A DNA stretch of 17,371 bases, taken from assembly GCA_029778935.1 (NCBI GenBank), contig JAKPBM010000386.1, forward strand, positions 1-17,371, given 5' to 3'. Below are positions 6,964 to 14,412 of this stretch, one piece after another. The DNA is from Bacillota bacterium (GTDB taxonomy: Bacteria > Bacillota > Clostridia > Oscillospirales > QAMX01). The position numbers and the translations under genes are program-made. The notes beneath the pieces are model-generated. The model did no database searches. It was not told where the DNA came from and worked only from the letters and a program-made list of their open reading frames with translations. The stretch's first letter is position 1. Every line of letters begins with the position of its first letter.

Positions 6964-7055
6964 CTTATATGGCAAAATGCGCAGCATCGCGCCGGCGGCG
7001 GACTTCTGTTTCCGTTGTCTGCGTCAAAAATACATAGGCAAGGAGAGGTTCGCCC

Positions 7056-8453
7056 ATGCTTATCCTGGCGGAAGCTGTTTCCCAGACACCCGTAAACGCA
7101 GACGGCAGACTCCTGCATATCGCCCGCCGGCTGGACCCGCAAAGTGAAAAATACCAGGCCATAAACCGGATTTTGGCGAAGGAGCCTGTGGCCCGCTGGC
7201 TCCGCCTGCACGAACATTTCGCCCGCTTTTTGCAAACGGACAAGCCCCTGGTCATCGTGACCGACTGGTCCGACCCAAGGGAAGTCACCGGGCTGCGGCT
7301 CGAAACGCCGGAAGGCACCGTCGACTACCCCGATTTGAGCTTTCTCGCTTTGCATACGGACTGGGAGGACTTGTCCCGCTCGGGGATTGAGTACATTTTC
7401 TCCCACGAGCTGTCCCACGTGTGGCTTTTATGGCTCGGCTTTCCGCCGGAATGCTCCCAATCCAACCGGTTTCACACCTGCACGGCGATTACGGATTCGT
7501 ATCTCGCCTTTTTCGAGGGCTTTGCGGAGCATTTTGAGATTATCTCCACCCCCAGAACGCCGGACGAACTGCACGATGACGGCTACGACGTGAACGCCTG
7601 GCTCTGCTACCGGGACGAAGCCCTTCGGTATCACGCCGTTTTGAACAACCGCTTTCTGTACCTGACGGCGGAGCCGGAGGAAGCAAACGCCGGCGACTAC
7701 GCCGCGCTCCACGCCCTGCACAACACGTCCTCGGCTTTCCTGCCGGAAAAGCTCAAAAACGGCCGGCAGGCCGTCGCCAGCGAAGGGCTGATTGCCTCCT
7801 TTTTCTACCGCTTTGTGACCCACGAAAAAATCCGGTCTTCCGGCGATAGCGCCGCCCTGTCCGCCCGTTTTGCCAGCGGCGAGCCTGTCGGCGCGGAAGA
7901 CCTTGTGTACTTAAAAATCCTCTCCGCCATGTCCCAACTGGACTTTGCCAAAGACCCCCTGCTCACGGAATTTGTCGAGCAGTACATTTCCTGTTTTCCG
8001 GACGAGCGGGAAGCCGTCATCGACGTGTTCGGGCTGGTAACGCACTTTGTGACCGTCAGCGCCGAAGCACAAAAGGTTTTCGGCGGCCTGTACACGGCCG
8101 GCCGCATCGGCGACATCGAACGGCTCAAAGCCGAGCTTGACAAAGCGGAAACCTTTAAAAAACAGATGAAAGCCGGCATTCTGTCCGGCGAAAGGGCGCT
8201 AAACGAGGCGGTCGCCCCTTCCCTTTGGCTGACGGCCGACAGGGAGATTCTGCCCGTTCCCTGGGAGACAGCCAGCCGGGAAAAGCTCAAAATCGATGTA
8301 AACGCCGCCACGGCCGTGGACTTTCTGGCCTTGGACGGCGTAACGCCGGAAAATGCGCGCAAACTGGTCGCCGTCCGGGAGGAACGGGGCGGATTTTTGA
8401 GCCTGCAAGAGTTTGCGCAGGCAAAGGAAGAGATTTGCAAGCAAGCCGGTTAG
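7056..8453 (+). CDS. Putative HExxH zinc metallopeptidase with C-terminal helix-hairpin-helix (ComEA-like) domain
   Basis: This 465-residue protein is not one I recognise as a named family. Around residues 114-130 it reads IFSHELSHVWLLWLGF: H117, E118 and H121 form an HExxH zinc site. FFEGFAEHFE follows, and E154 is well placed as the third ligand, as in gluzincins. The middle part is mostly helical. Residues 410-460 (IDVNAATAVDFLALDGV, then ARKLVAVREERGGFLSLQEF) match the DVNxA...L...GxxxxxA..I...R...GxF pattern of ComEA/UvrC-type HhH domains, which bind DNA backbone without base preference. No signal peptide or membrane segment is seen, so it should be cytoplasmic. AGGAGAGG lies 7 bases before ATG 7056. 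I infer a protease that may act on DNA-bound proteins. It stands alone behind the tRNA hairpin. Confidence 0.8.
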   Translation: MLILAEAVSQTPVNADGRLLHIARRLDPQSEKYQAINRILAKEPVARWLRLHEHFARFLQTDKPLVIVTDWSDPREVTGLRLETPEGTVDYPDLSFLALHTDWEDLSRSGIEYIFSHELSHVWLLWLGFPPECSQSNRFHTCTAITDSYLAFFEGFAEHFEIISTPRTPDELHDDGYDVNAWLCYRDEALRYHAVLNNRFLYLTAEPEEANAGDYAALHALHNTSSAFLPEKLKNGRQAVASEGLIASFFYRFVTHEKIRSSGDSAALSARFASGEPVGAEDLVYLKILSAMSQLDFAKDPLLTEFVEQYISCFPDEREAVIDVFGLVTHFVTVSAEAQKVFGGLYTAGRIGDIERLKAELDKAETFKKQMKAGILSGERALNEAVAPSLWLTADREILPVPWETASREKLKIDVNAATAVDFLALDGVTPENARKLVAVREERGGFLSLQEFAQAKEEICKQAG

Positions 8454-8497
8454 CCGGCCCGCCGGAAAAGCGGAAATTGAGGGATTTCCAGGCATCG

Positions 8498-8590
8498 GCA
8501 TGGCAGGCTTTGAAAAGCAGCATGGCAGGCTTTCGTACATAGCGGCGCGGCAGGATTCTGGGAAAAGCGGCGCGGCAAGACTCTTATCCG
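8498..8590. repeat. 22-25-bp degenerate tandem repeat, four units
   Basis: GCATGGCAGGCTTT occurs at 8498-8511 and exactly again at 8520-8533 (period 22). The related GCGCGGCAGGATT starts at 8545 and GCGCGGCAAGACTC at 8570 (periods 25 and 25). The spacers share GAAAAGC. Confidence 0.65.
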
Positions 8591-8631
8591 CTTCTCAGCA
8601 GATTCATATTTCCCCCTCCGCCGCCGCTAAC

Positions 8632-8756
8632 CCGGCTCATATCGGCCTTGCTTTCCCTTGTGCTGCTCTTAAACCGGCTCATTTTAACCTTATTTTCCCT
8701 TCATTGCTTTTTCCAGTGGCGCATCTTCCCCATCGCCGCCCTTTCCGCTGGCTCAT
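8632..8756. repeat. 42-bp degenerate repeat of CCGGCTCAT
   Basis: CCGGCTCAT ends at 8640 and 8682; related GTGGCGCAT and GCTGGCTCAT end at 8724 and 8756. Spacings are 42, 42 and 32 bases. Between units the sequence is pyrimidine-rich (TTTCCCTT-like blocks). This is weaker than the array just before it. Confidence 0.45.
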
Positions 8757-9023
8757 CTCCCCCTACCGCTGTACTCCCCGCAAGCTTTGAACGGTACGGA
8801 AGGGTTACACCGCGCCGCCGCCCCTCGTCCTTACCGCGCCGTCTTCGGAAAAACGGGAATATCTGACACTTTTCACCGCAGACCGCAGAGAAAACAGTTA
8901 ACTCAAAAACCTCTCCCGTTTGTAAAACCCGAAAATCCCCTCCCGGCCTGTTTCCGCTTACGCAGATATAAACAACAGCGGGCGTCGCCCTAACCGCATA
9001 TCTCCACCAATATAGCCCCAAAC

Positions 9024-9056
9024 AAAAAGTCCCTTACAAAACGTAAGGGACTTTTT
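9024..9056 (-). terminator. Terminator of the hemerythrin gene (bidirectional form)
   Basis: AAAAAGTCCCTTAC (9024-9037) pairs perfectly with GTAAGGGACTTTTT (9043-9056) around a 5-base loop, with T-runs on both strands. It ends 11 bases past the hemerythrin stop codon and can also stop transcription coming from the left. Confidence 0.92.
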
Positions 9057-9067
9057 TCTTTGCTTTT

Positions 9068-9466
9068 TTACTTCTTCGTCCGGACAAACTCGCCGATTTT
9101 CTTGTCCATGTTCGCGATGTGATTGGTCAGCCAGCCCAGCACCATGGAGTTCGCGTTGACGATGACCAGAAAGTTGCTGCCCGACTGCCGGTACTCGTCT
9201 TTGAGCTTGGCCAGCTCCTTGACAAAGGAGGCGTGGGCCGTCTTCTGCTCCAGCAGGCCCGGGTATCCGATGCTCTGCATGTACGCTTCCTCGTCGGCGA
9301 AATGCTTTTTCGTGTACTCGTCCAGAAACTCCAGCAGCTCGCCGATGTAGCTTGCCGCCTGGCGGTTTTTGCCCGCCTCAAAGAGCTTCTCCGCCTTGTC
9401 AAACCAGGTCTTGTGCTGTTCGTCAATGGCCGCAACGCCTACCGATAAGTTACTCGTCCAGGGCAT
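9068..9466 (-). CDS. Bacteriohemerythrin, one His iron ligand replaced by Gln
   Basis: The 132-residue protein is a single hemerythrin four-helix bundle, which carries a di-iron centre that binds O2 reversibly and may act in oxygen sensing, storage or iron handling in anaerobes. Ligands by position: H18 (in DEQHK), H55 and E59 (KKHFADEEAYM), H78 (KTAHASF), H116 and D121 (TNHIANMD). The expected fifth His, four residues before H78, is Q74 (CAG codon). The spacings H-x3-E, x3-H and H-x4-D fit the family, so the site is otherwise intact. GGAGG lies just upstream of ATG 9466. A strong promoter and a terminator make it monocistronic. Confidence 0.95.
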   Translation of the reverse strand: MPWTSNLSVGVAAIDEQHKTWFDKAEKLFEAGKNRQAASYIGELLEFLDEYTKKHFADEEAYMQSIGYPGLLEQKTAHASFVKELAKLKDEYRQSGSNFLVIVNANSMVLGWLTNHIANMDKKIGEFVRTKK

Positions 9467-9498
9467 ACCTATATCCTCCGTATCCGTTTCTCAAAAAT

Positions 9499-9527
9499 AG
9501 TATACGACAGTTTCCAAAGGTTGTCAA
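9499..9527 (-). promoter_or_regulatory. Promoter of the hemerythrin gene
   Basis: On the minus strand the -35 box is TTGACA (9522-9527) and the -10 box is TATACT (9499-9504), with a 17-base spacer. The leader is about 25 bases with GGAGG before the start. Confidence 0.92.
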
Positions 9528-9575
9528 CGCAGGACCCGCCGGGCCCGCCAAACCTTGCGCGCTTTTCCGCAGACC

Positions 9576-9598
9576 GCGCGGGCATTATCCGCCCGCGC
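9576..9598 (-). terminator. GC-rich hairpin downstream of the gapN-ACT operon
   Basis: GCGCGGGC (9576-9583) pairs perfectly with GCCCGCGC (9591-9598). It lies 24 bases past the ACT-protein stop and before the hemerythrin promoter. No U-tract follows, so termination is only suggested. Confidence 0.35.
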
Positions 9599-9622
9599 CG
9601 GTACGCCCGTTTCCAGGCCCCG

Positions 9623-10018
9623 TCATTTCCCCAAGGGGGCTGTTTCCACCGCGAACCCCGCCTGCAAAAGCGCCGAAAGGGCCTTTGCAAAGTGCTCTTC
9701 TTTAGTAAAAATATAGTCCGTCTGGTACGTGGACACGGCGAAAATGGGCACGCCGGCCTTTGCCAGCACGGAAGCGATATTCGCCAGCACGCCCACCAGC
9801 GAAAAATCCAGCACCCCGTCGATGCGGAACCCCCGCCAGCCGTCGCTTCGCTCCCGCACTGTTTCGGGCGGAAGGGTTTCCGCTTCGGCGCTGGGCAGCA
9901 CAAGGGACGTTTCCCTGTCGGTTTTGGCAAAAAAGGTAAAATCGCTATGCAAGTTTATCCCGTTTCCGTCCGCCAGCAGACAGACAGAAAACGGCATCTT
10001 CAGTACGGACAGGCGCAT
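9623..10018 (-). CDS. ACT domain-containing protein (CASTOR/COG3603-like)
   Basis: The 131-residue protein has an ACT-type fold in its second half: residues 72-121 run LVGVLANIASVLAKAGVPI, FAVSTYQTDYIFTKEEHF and KALSALLQAGF, the pattern of the small stand-alone ACT proteins related to the CASTOR sensors. ACT domains usually bind amino acids and control a partner enzyme. No catalytic domain is attached. The ATG at 10018 has GAGGAG overlapping the gapN stop codon (TAGGAGGAG), with only 9 bases between the genes, so it is co-transcribed and probably coupled to gapN. Its ligand and partner are unknown; a link to GapN control is inference from the operon. Confidence 0.85.
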   Translation of the reverse strand: MRLSVLKMPFSVCLLADGNGINLHSDFTFFAKTDRETSLVLPSAEAETLPPETVRERSDGWRGFRIDGVLDFSLVGVLANIASVLAKAGVPIFAVSTYQTDYIFTKEEHFAKALSALLQAGFAVETAPLGK

Positions 10019-10027
10019 ACGCTCCTC

Positions 10028-11479
10028 CTACGGTTCCAGATTGACGACCACCACTTTCGGCCGGCTCATGGCTTCGATGCTGTACCGGATGCCCTGGGTG
10101 CCCATGCCGGAGGATTTGACTCCCAAAAACGGGAAATGATCCGGCCCCCGCTCGGTCTTGTTGTTGATATGTACGGTGCCCACTTCCAGCCGCTCGGCAA
10201 TGGAGAAGGCCAGGTCGATGTTCTTCGTAAACACCGCCGCCTGCAGGCCGTATTCCGACCGGTTGGCAATTTCGATGCCCTCCTCCGCGTCTTGAATGCG
10301 GATGACGGGCAGCACGGGGCCGAAGGGCTCCTCCCAGGCCAGGCGCATGTCGGTGGTCACAAAATCAAACAGGGTGGGCCAGAGCAGGTTTCCCTCCCGC
10401 CTGTTGCCGCAGACGAGTTTGGCTCCTTTGGCAAGGGCGTCGTCGATGAGCTCCTGCACGTAGTCGGCTGCCTGGTCGGAAATCAGCGGCGTAATCTGCA
10501 CCTTTTCGTGGGGCATGCCCGTTTTCAAAGCCAGCACCCGCTCTTTGAGCTTTTCCACCAGCGCGTCGGCCACGCTTTCCACCACCAGCACCCGCTTTAC
10601 CGCCGTGCACCGCTGGCCGGAATAGCTGTAAGCGCCGGAGACGATGTCCTTGGCCGCGTCGTCCAAATCGGCGTCCTCCAGCACAATCGCCGCGTCCTTC
10701 CCGCCCAGCTCCAATAGCAGCGGCACCATGCCTACCTGCCGGGCGATGCGCTTGCCGACGGCGGTGCTGCCGGTGAAGCTGATGAAGTCCACCATGGGGT
10801 GGGTTACGAGGTAGTCGCCGATTTCGCTTCCCCGGCCGGTGACGGTGTTCAGCACCCCCGCCGGAAGCCCCGCTTCGGAAAACACCGCCGCTAAGTGCAA
10901 AGCGCTGATGGCGCCGGAAGTGGGCGGTTTTAGAATCACGCTGTTGCCCGCCACCAGCGCCGGGGCGATTTTCGACGCCGACAAGTTGACGGGGTAGTTA
11001 AACGGCGAAATGGCGAGCACCACGCCCAACGGTACTCTTGTTACGATGGAAAACCGCCGCTTGTGAAAGCCCGGGAAGCTGTCGGCGCCTACGGTGCGTC
11101 CCGCCAGGTGCTTGCCCTCGTCGGCGGTAAAGCGGATAAAGTCGGCGGTGCGCTTGACTTCCGACAAGGACGAAGCGTAGTCTTTGGAGATTTCCCGCGA
11201 CAAAACGTCCGCAATCTCCTCCGCCCGCTCTTCCAGCAGGTAGGACGCTTCGTGCAAAAGGGCCGAGCGCTCGCTTACGGGCGTTTCCGCCCACTGTTTC
11301 TGGGCTTCTTTCGCGGCGGCAAAGGCTTCGTCCACTTCCTCTTTCGAAAGGGCGGGCACGGTGCCGAGCACGCGTTTGTCCGCCGGCTGGATGACTTCGA
11401 TGGGCGGCTGTCTGCCGCTTACCCACCGGCCGTTGATAAGACAGCGGTAAGCGTTGCCTTCTTTCATGGAGTCGAACAT
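10028..11479 (-). CDS. gapN: NADP-dependent non-phosphorylating glyceraldehyde-3-phosphate dehydrogenase
   Basis: The 483-residue protein has the full ALDH fold: N161 in ISPFNYPVN, SFTGSTAVGKRI, E257 in LELGGKD, and the nucleophile C291 in SYSGQRCTAVKR. The C-terminal part, with REGNLL, AWEEPFGPVLP, GTVHINNKTERGPDHFPFLG and GMGTQGI, resembles the streptococcal GapN type rather than general aldehyde dehydrogenases. GapN (EC 1.2.1.9) oxidises glyceraldehyde-3-phosphate directly to 3-phosphoglycerate, giving NADPH but no ATP. GGAGG lies before ATG 11479. It is the first gene of an operon with the ACT protein. A palindrome like a LacI/CcpA-family operator lies about 65 bases upstream; a clear promoter was not found. 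Confidence 0.92.
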   Translation of the reverse strand: MFDSMKEGNAYRCLINGRWVSGRQPPIEVIQPADKRVLGTVPALSKEEVDEAFAAAKEAQKQWAETPVSERSALLHEASYLLEERAEEIADVLSREISKDYASSLSEVKRTADFIRFTADEGKHLAGRTVGADSFPGFHKRRFSIVTRVPLGVVLAISPFNYPVNLSASKIAPALVAGNSVILKPPTSGAISALHLAAVFSEAGLPAGVLNTVTGRGSEIGDYLVTHPMVDFISFTGSTAVGKRIARQVGMVPLLLELGGKDAAIVLEDADLDDAAKDIVSGAYSYSGQRCTAVKRVLVVESVADALVEKLKERVLALKTGMPHEKVQITPLISDQAADYVQELIDDALAKGAKLVCGNRREGNLLWPTLFDFVTTDMRLAWEEPFGPVLPVIRIQDAEEGIEIANRSEYGLQAAVFTKNIDLAFSIAERLEVGTVHINNKTERGPDHFPFLGVKSSGMGTQGIRYSIEAMSRPKVVVVNLEP

Positions 11480-11541
11480 GGAAAAACCTCCTTGGGTTGC
11501 CGATTGCCATACTCATACATATGCGGCAGCCCGTGAAATTA

Positions 11542-11555
11542 GGCAAACGCTTACC
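11542..11555 (-). promoter_or_regulatory. Possible LacI/CcpA-type operator upstream of gapN
   Basis: The minus strand reads GGTAAGCGTTTGCC, a near-palindrome centred on CG with the AAnCGnTT core of cre-like sites. The outer bases differ from the usual TG...CA, so it may belong to another LacI-family regulator. It lies 63-76 bases before the gapN start. Confidence 0.4.
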
Positions 11556-11636
11556 GCTTTCCTCCATTTTAACGGCGGGGACGCACAAAAGGCGGTTTCG
11601 CCCGGCCGAAAAGGCCTTACCGGGCAAGGCAAATTG

Positions 11637-11681
11637 CTATCCGCCCCAGGACAGCCGCGGGCAATAGCGACTATCCGCCCC
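11637..11681. repeat. 34-bp direct repeat of CTATCCGCCCC
   Basis: CTATCCGCCCC occurs at 11637-11647 and 11671-11681, followed in both cases by (A)GGACA. The 34-base distance equals the period of the larger array 200-300 bases downstream. Confidence 0.55.
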
Positions 11682-11892
11682 GGACAACCCGAAACTTAAG
11701 CCGAGCAACCGCGCCAGCACGAAATGCCATGGGCCAGACGGGCAGACGCTTTCGGCTCTCTCTCGGCCCATTACCATGCAGGGTTCTATGCGCCCCCTCC
11801 GGCAGGTTCCTAAACCTGCCCTTGTCTCCGGAAGCCCCAGTCAAGCAAACGGCAATTCGTGTCTGTATCATTGTCCCGGGCCGCAACATAAG

Positions 11893-12060
11893 GCCCGGGC
11901 TGCAAAAACATTTTGCTCCGGACCATCCCGGGCCTCTCCCAACCCGCCGGGCCGGGACTTGTCAACCCGCTTTAGAAAAGCCCGGGCCGGGCCTGCCGGC
12001 TCGTTCTCAAATAGCCCGGGCCGAAATATGCCGGCTCGTTCTTGATTGGCCCGGTCTGCT
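11893..12060. repeat. 34-bp degenerate tandem repeat rich in CCCGGGCC
   Basis: GCCCGGGCCG-like cores start at 11893, 11926, 11946, 11980, 12014 and 12049; the last three intervals are 34, 34 and 35 bases. Units at 11980 and 12014 also share GCCGGCTCGTTCT. A related core at 11874 lies just outside. Confidence 0.65.
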
Positions 12061-12330
12061 GAATAGCCATCGAATATCCCCAGGCCTGTTCGAAGCGCTC
12101 GATTAGCCCCGAACTAGGCCCTGCAGCCCCCCTGAACTTTCAGGCGGGGTCAGCTTTGAAAAACCCCGCCCCGGGCCGGAAATCTCGCCATACTCTTACC
12201 GCCGCTCCGCTGCGGGGCTCCGAATTCCGGCTTGCCGTCTGGCTAGGCAAGGTAAAGGGCTGTAACGGGCGGCTCTGTCATGTCACCCTGTCCAAACAAA
12301 GCAAGGCCAGCGCCCTGCCCGGCTAAAACC

Positions 12331-13248
12331 TTACGGCAGCCGGTGGCCCGCCGCCAGATACAAAGCGTACCAGTCTTCCCGGCTCAGCGTCACTTCGGAG
12401 GCCTTTATGCATTCGGCCAGGCGGGTTTTGTTCATCGTGCCGGTGACCGGCTGGAACTTCGCCGGATGGCGCAGCAGCCAGGCCATAACAATCGTCGTTT
12501 CGGAAACGCCGTACTTTTGCGCCAGCTCGGAAACCTTGGCGTTTAGCGTGGCGAATTTTTCGTTGCCCAAAAATACGCCTTCAAAAAAGCCGAACTGGAA
12601 CGGCGACCAGGGCTGGATGGTGATGTCGTGCAGGCGGCAGAAGTTTAACACGCCGTTGTCTCTGTCCACCGCCATGTCGTCCAGCATGTTCATGTTCATG
12701 CTCTGGGTGATCATGGTGGCGTTGGTTAAACTTAGCTGCAGCTGGTTGGCCACGATGGGCTGGCGCACGTATTTCTTCAGCAGCTGGATGGTGTACGGGT
12801 CCTGGTTGGAAACGCCGAAATGGCGCACCTTGCCGGAAGCGTACAGGATGTCGAAAGCTTCCGCCACTTCCTCCGGCTCCATGAGCGTGTCGGGCCGGTG
12901 AAGCAGCAGCACGTCCAGATAGTCGGTCTGCAGCCGTTTCAAAATGCCGTCCACCGAGGAAAGGATATGCTCTTTGGAAAAGTCGAACATGCCCTTGCGG
13001 ATGCCGCACTTGCTCTGCAGGATGAGCTTTTCCCGCACCGACGGCGTCATCTCCAGCGCCTTGGCGAAAAGGGTTTCGCATTCGCCCCCGCCGTAGATGT
13101 CGGCGTGGTCGAAGAAGTTGGCGCCCTGTTCCAAGGCCCCATGCAGAAAATCCCGGGCCTCCGCGACGGAAAGCCGGTTGAGCCGCATGCAGCCGACGGC
13201 AATTACGGGTACCTGCAGGCCCGATTTGCCAAGCGGAATCGTTCTCAT
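12331..13248 (-). CDS. Aldo/keto reductase, YdhF-like
   Basis: The 305-residue protein is a TIM-barrel NAD(P)H-dependent oxidoreductase. The catalytic tetrad is legible: D47 and Y52 in FFDHADIYGGGECE, K80 in LILQSKCGIR and H117 in LLLHRPDTLMEPEEVAEAF. DHADIYGG, SKCGI, HRPD and GKVRHFGVSN closely follow E. coli YdhF (COG4989), whose natural substrate is not known. I chose ATG 13248 because AGGAGG lies 8 bases upstream; a longer frame to 13329 runs into the preceding gene and has no motif. It follows the XRE regulator gene by 52 bases on the same strand, so the two may share a transcript. Confidence 0.92.
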   Translation of the reverse strand: MRTIPLGKSGLQVPVIAVGCMRLNRLSVAEARDFLHGALEQGANFFDHADIYGGGECETLFAKALEMTPSVREKLILQSKCGIRKGMFDFSKEHILSSVDGILKRLQTDYLDVLLLHRPDTLMEPEEVAEAFDILYASGKVRHFGVSNQDPYTIQLLKKYVRQPIVANQLQLSLTNATMITQSMNMNMLDDMAVDRDNGVLNFCRLHDITIQPWSPFQFGFFEGVFLGNEKFATLNAKVSELAQKYGVSETTIVMAWLLRHPAKFQPVTGTMNKTRLAECIKASEVTLSREDWYALYLAAGHRLP

Positions 13249-13300
13249 AAGTGTTCCTCCTGTAATGTGGTTGACGGCATTAGTGTGACCTTTGCCGCCT

Positions 13301-14398
13301 TTATAGATACTTATCCATCGCTTCCGCAATCGCTTCCCGCCGGATAAACGGGGCGACGGAAGCGACCGCCTTGAAATCTCCTTTTTTCAGAGCCTCTTTT
13401 GCTAAATCAGTCAAATAGTCCTTATCCAAAAAGGGCGCGATGTGTCCCAAACCTCTTAGGCCCTTCGCCGCGTACTCTTTTTCCGCTAGTTCTTTCCGAC
13501 ACTCCGCAGACAGAAAGGGCAGCAAACCTTCCACCGCCGAAAGGCCGCCTTTTTTCAGAAGGTTTTTCGCAATGGCGTCCACCTGCTCCCTTTCCAGAAA
13601 CGGAGCCAGCCCGTCCAGCCCCTTTCCTCCCTGCTCCAACATGGCAATTGCAATTTTATAGTTGAATTCGCTGCTTAAAAACGGCGCCATGCCGCTTATC
13701 GCCCCGTATTCACCTTCAGAAAGCGCCTTTAGCGCCAGTCTCTCCAGGTCTTCCGGGCGCATAAAGGGGTAAAACTCATCCAAACGGGAATTCCCGTCCC
13801 GTTCGCACCGCCGTAGGGCTAGATTGCTAACGGTTTCCCTTCCAAGAAACGGCAGAACCCTTTCTATACCCTTCCCGCCAGCCTCCTCCATGGCCTGGGC
13901 TGCTTCTTCCAACAGGCTTTGGTCGATAAAGGGGGCCATTTCGGCAAGCCCTTGAAAATCTTTTCGCTCGATGGCTTTTCGGGCCAGCCGCGCCAGCGTG
14001 TCGCCGCCCAAAAACGGAAACAGTTCCTCCATGTCCTTCAGGGAAACGGTAGGTTCCACTTTTTCAAACACTTCGTCCACCTGGTCGGGTTTCAAAATGG
14101 GCGCCACTTCTTCCAGCTCTTCCACCGAAACGGGGTTTTCTTCCAAATACTTCTCCGTTTTCCCAGCGATGACGCTTTCCAGCAGCGGCGAGGTTTTGCC
14201 CAGCAGCGTATCCACGGATACGCTGAAAATTTCCGCCAGCTCCGGCAGTTTGGCAATGTCCGGCATGGTATTGCCCCGCTCCCAGCTGGATACGGCCTGG
14301 AAGCTGATGCCCAGCCGCTCGGCCAGCTCCATCTGGGTCATATTGAGCTTTTTTCTCAGGTTGGAAATGTTTCTTCCCACTTCCCGCATGTCAAACAT
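13301..14398 (-). CDS. XRE-family regulator with C-terminal PFL helical repeats
   Basis: The 365-residue protein begins with a Cro/C1-type helix-turn-helix (residues ~5-60, LRKKLNMTQMELAERLGIS then FQAVSSWERGNTMPD). The rest is a repeat array: nine PF(L/I/M) motifs (FPFLGG, APFIDQ, LPFLGR, YPFMRP, APFLSS, APFLER, LPFLSA, APFLDK, APFIRR) 27-28 residues apart, with a degenerate first copy (APILKP). Each unit reads about as PFLxxxxLxxLAxxALxxGxxxxIxxx, two short helices, suggesting a HEAT-like solenoid for protein or peptide contact. Start: ATG 14398 has AAGGAAG 6 bases upstream; ATG 14404 and an in-frame start at 14461 are alternatives. An inverted repeat lies just upstream (14413-14444). Targets are unknown; its own gene and the following reductase are candidates. 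Confidence 0.85.
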   Translation of the reverse strand: MFDMREVGRNISNLRKKLNMTQMELAERLGISFQAVSSWERGNTMPDIAKLPELAEIFSVSVDTLLGKTSPLLESVIAGKTEKYLEENPVSVEELEEVAPILKPDQVDEVFEKVEPTVSLKDMEELFPFLGGDTLARLARKAIERKDFQGLAEMAPFIDQSLLEEAAQAMEEAGGKGIERVLPFLGRETVSNLALRRCERDGNSRLDEFYPFMRPEDLERLALKALSEGEYGAISGMAPFLSSEFNYKIAIAMLEQGGKGLDGLAPFLEREQVDAIAKNLLKKGGLSAVEGLLPFLSAECRKELAEKEYAAKGLRGLGHIAPFLDKDYLTDLAKEALKKGDFKAVASVAPFIRREAIAEAMDKYL

Positions 14399-14412
14399 GT
14401 GCATCTTCCTTT

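Larger units (their letters stand above)
8454..9023. other. Non-coding gap after the metallopeptidase gene
   Basis: No frame shows a ribosome binding site or known motif. It holds two degenerate tandem repeats (8498-8590 and 8632-8756) and ends in the terminator of the opposing hemerythrin gene. No clear terminator for the metallopeptidase gene and no promoter were found. Confidence 0.6.
11556..12330. other. Long GC-rich non-coding gap between gapN and the aldo/keto reductase
   Basis: Frames here have no ribosome binding site or known motif. It carries 34-bp periodic repeats (11637-11681; 11893-12060), a small palindrome CCTGAACTTTCAGG and a hairpin GGCGGGGT/ACCCCGCC (12143-12150 with 12163-12170) with no U-tract. 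That hairpin could end transcripts of the reductase gene weakly. No promoter was identified. Confidence 0.6.

Noticed and set aside
6816..7418. Minus-strand frame of 200 residues across the tRNA, with GIRTPDLLVRSQTLYPTELL
   Set aside because: This peptide is the well-known false translation of the antisense strand of a tRNA gene, and the frame also overlaps the metallopeptidase gene.
11893..12060. CRISPR array or integron-like repeats
   Set aside because: The repeats are degenerate throughout their 34 bases with no constant repeat plus variable spacer, and no cas or integrase gene is present.
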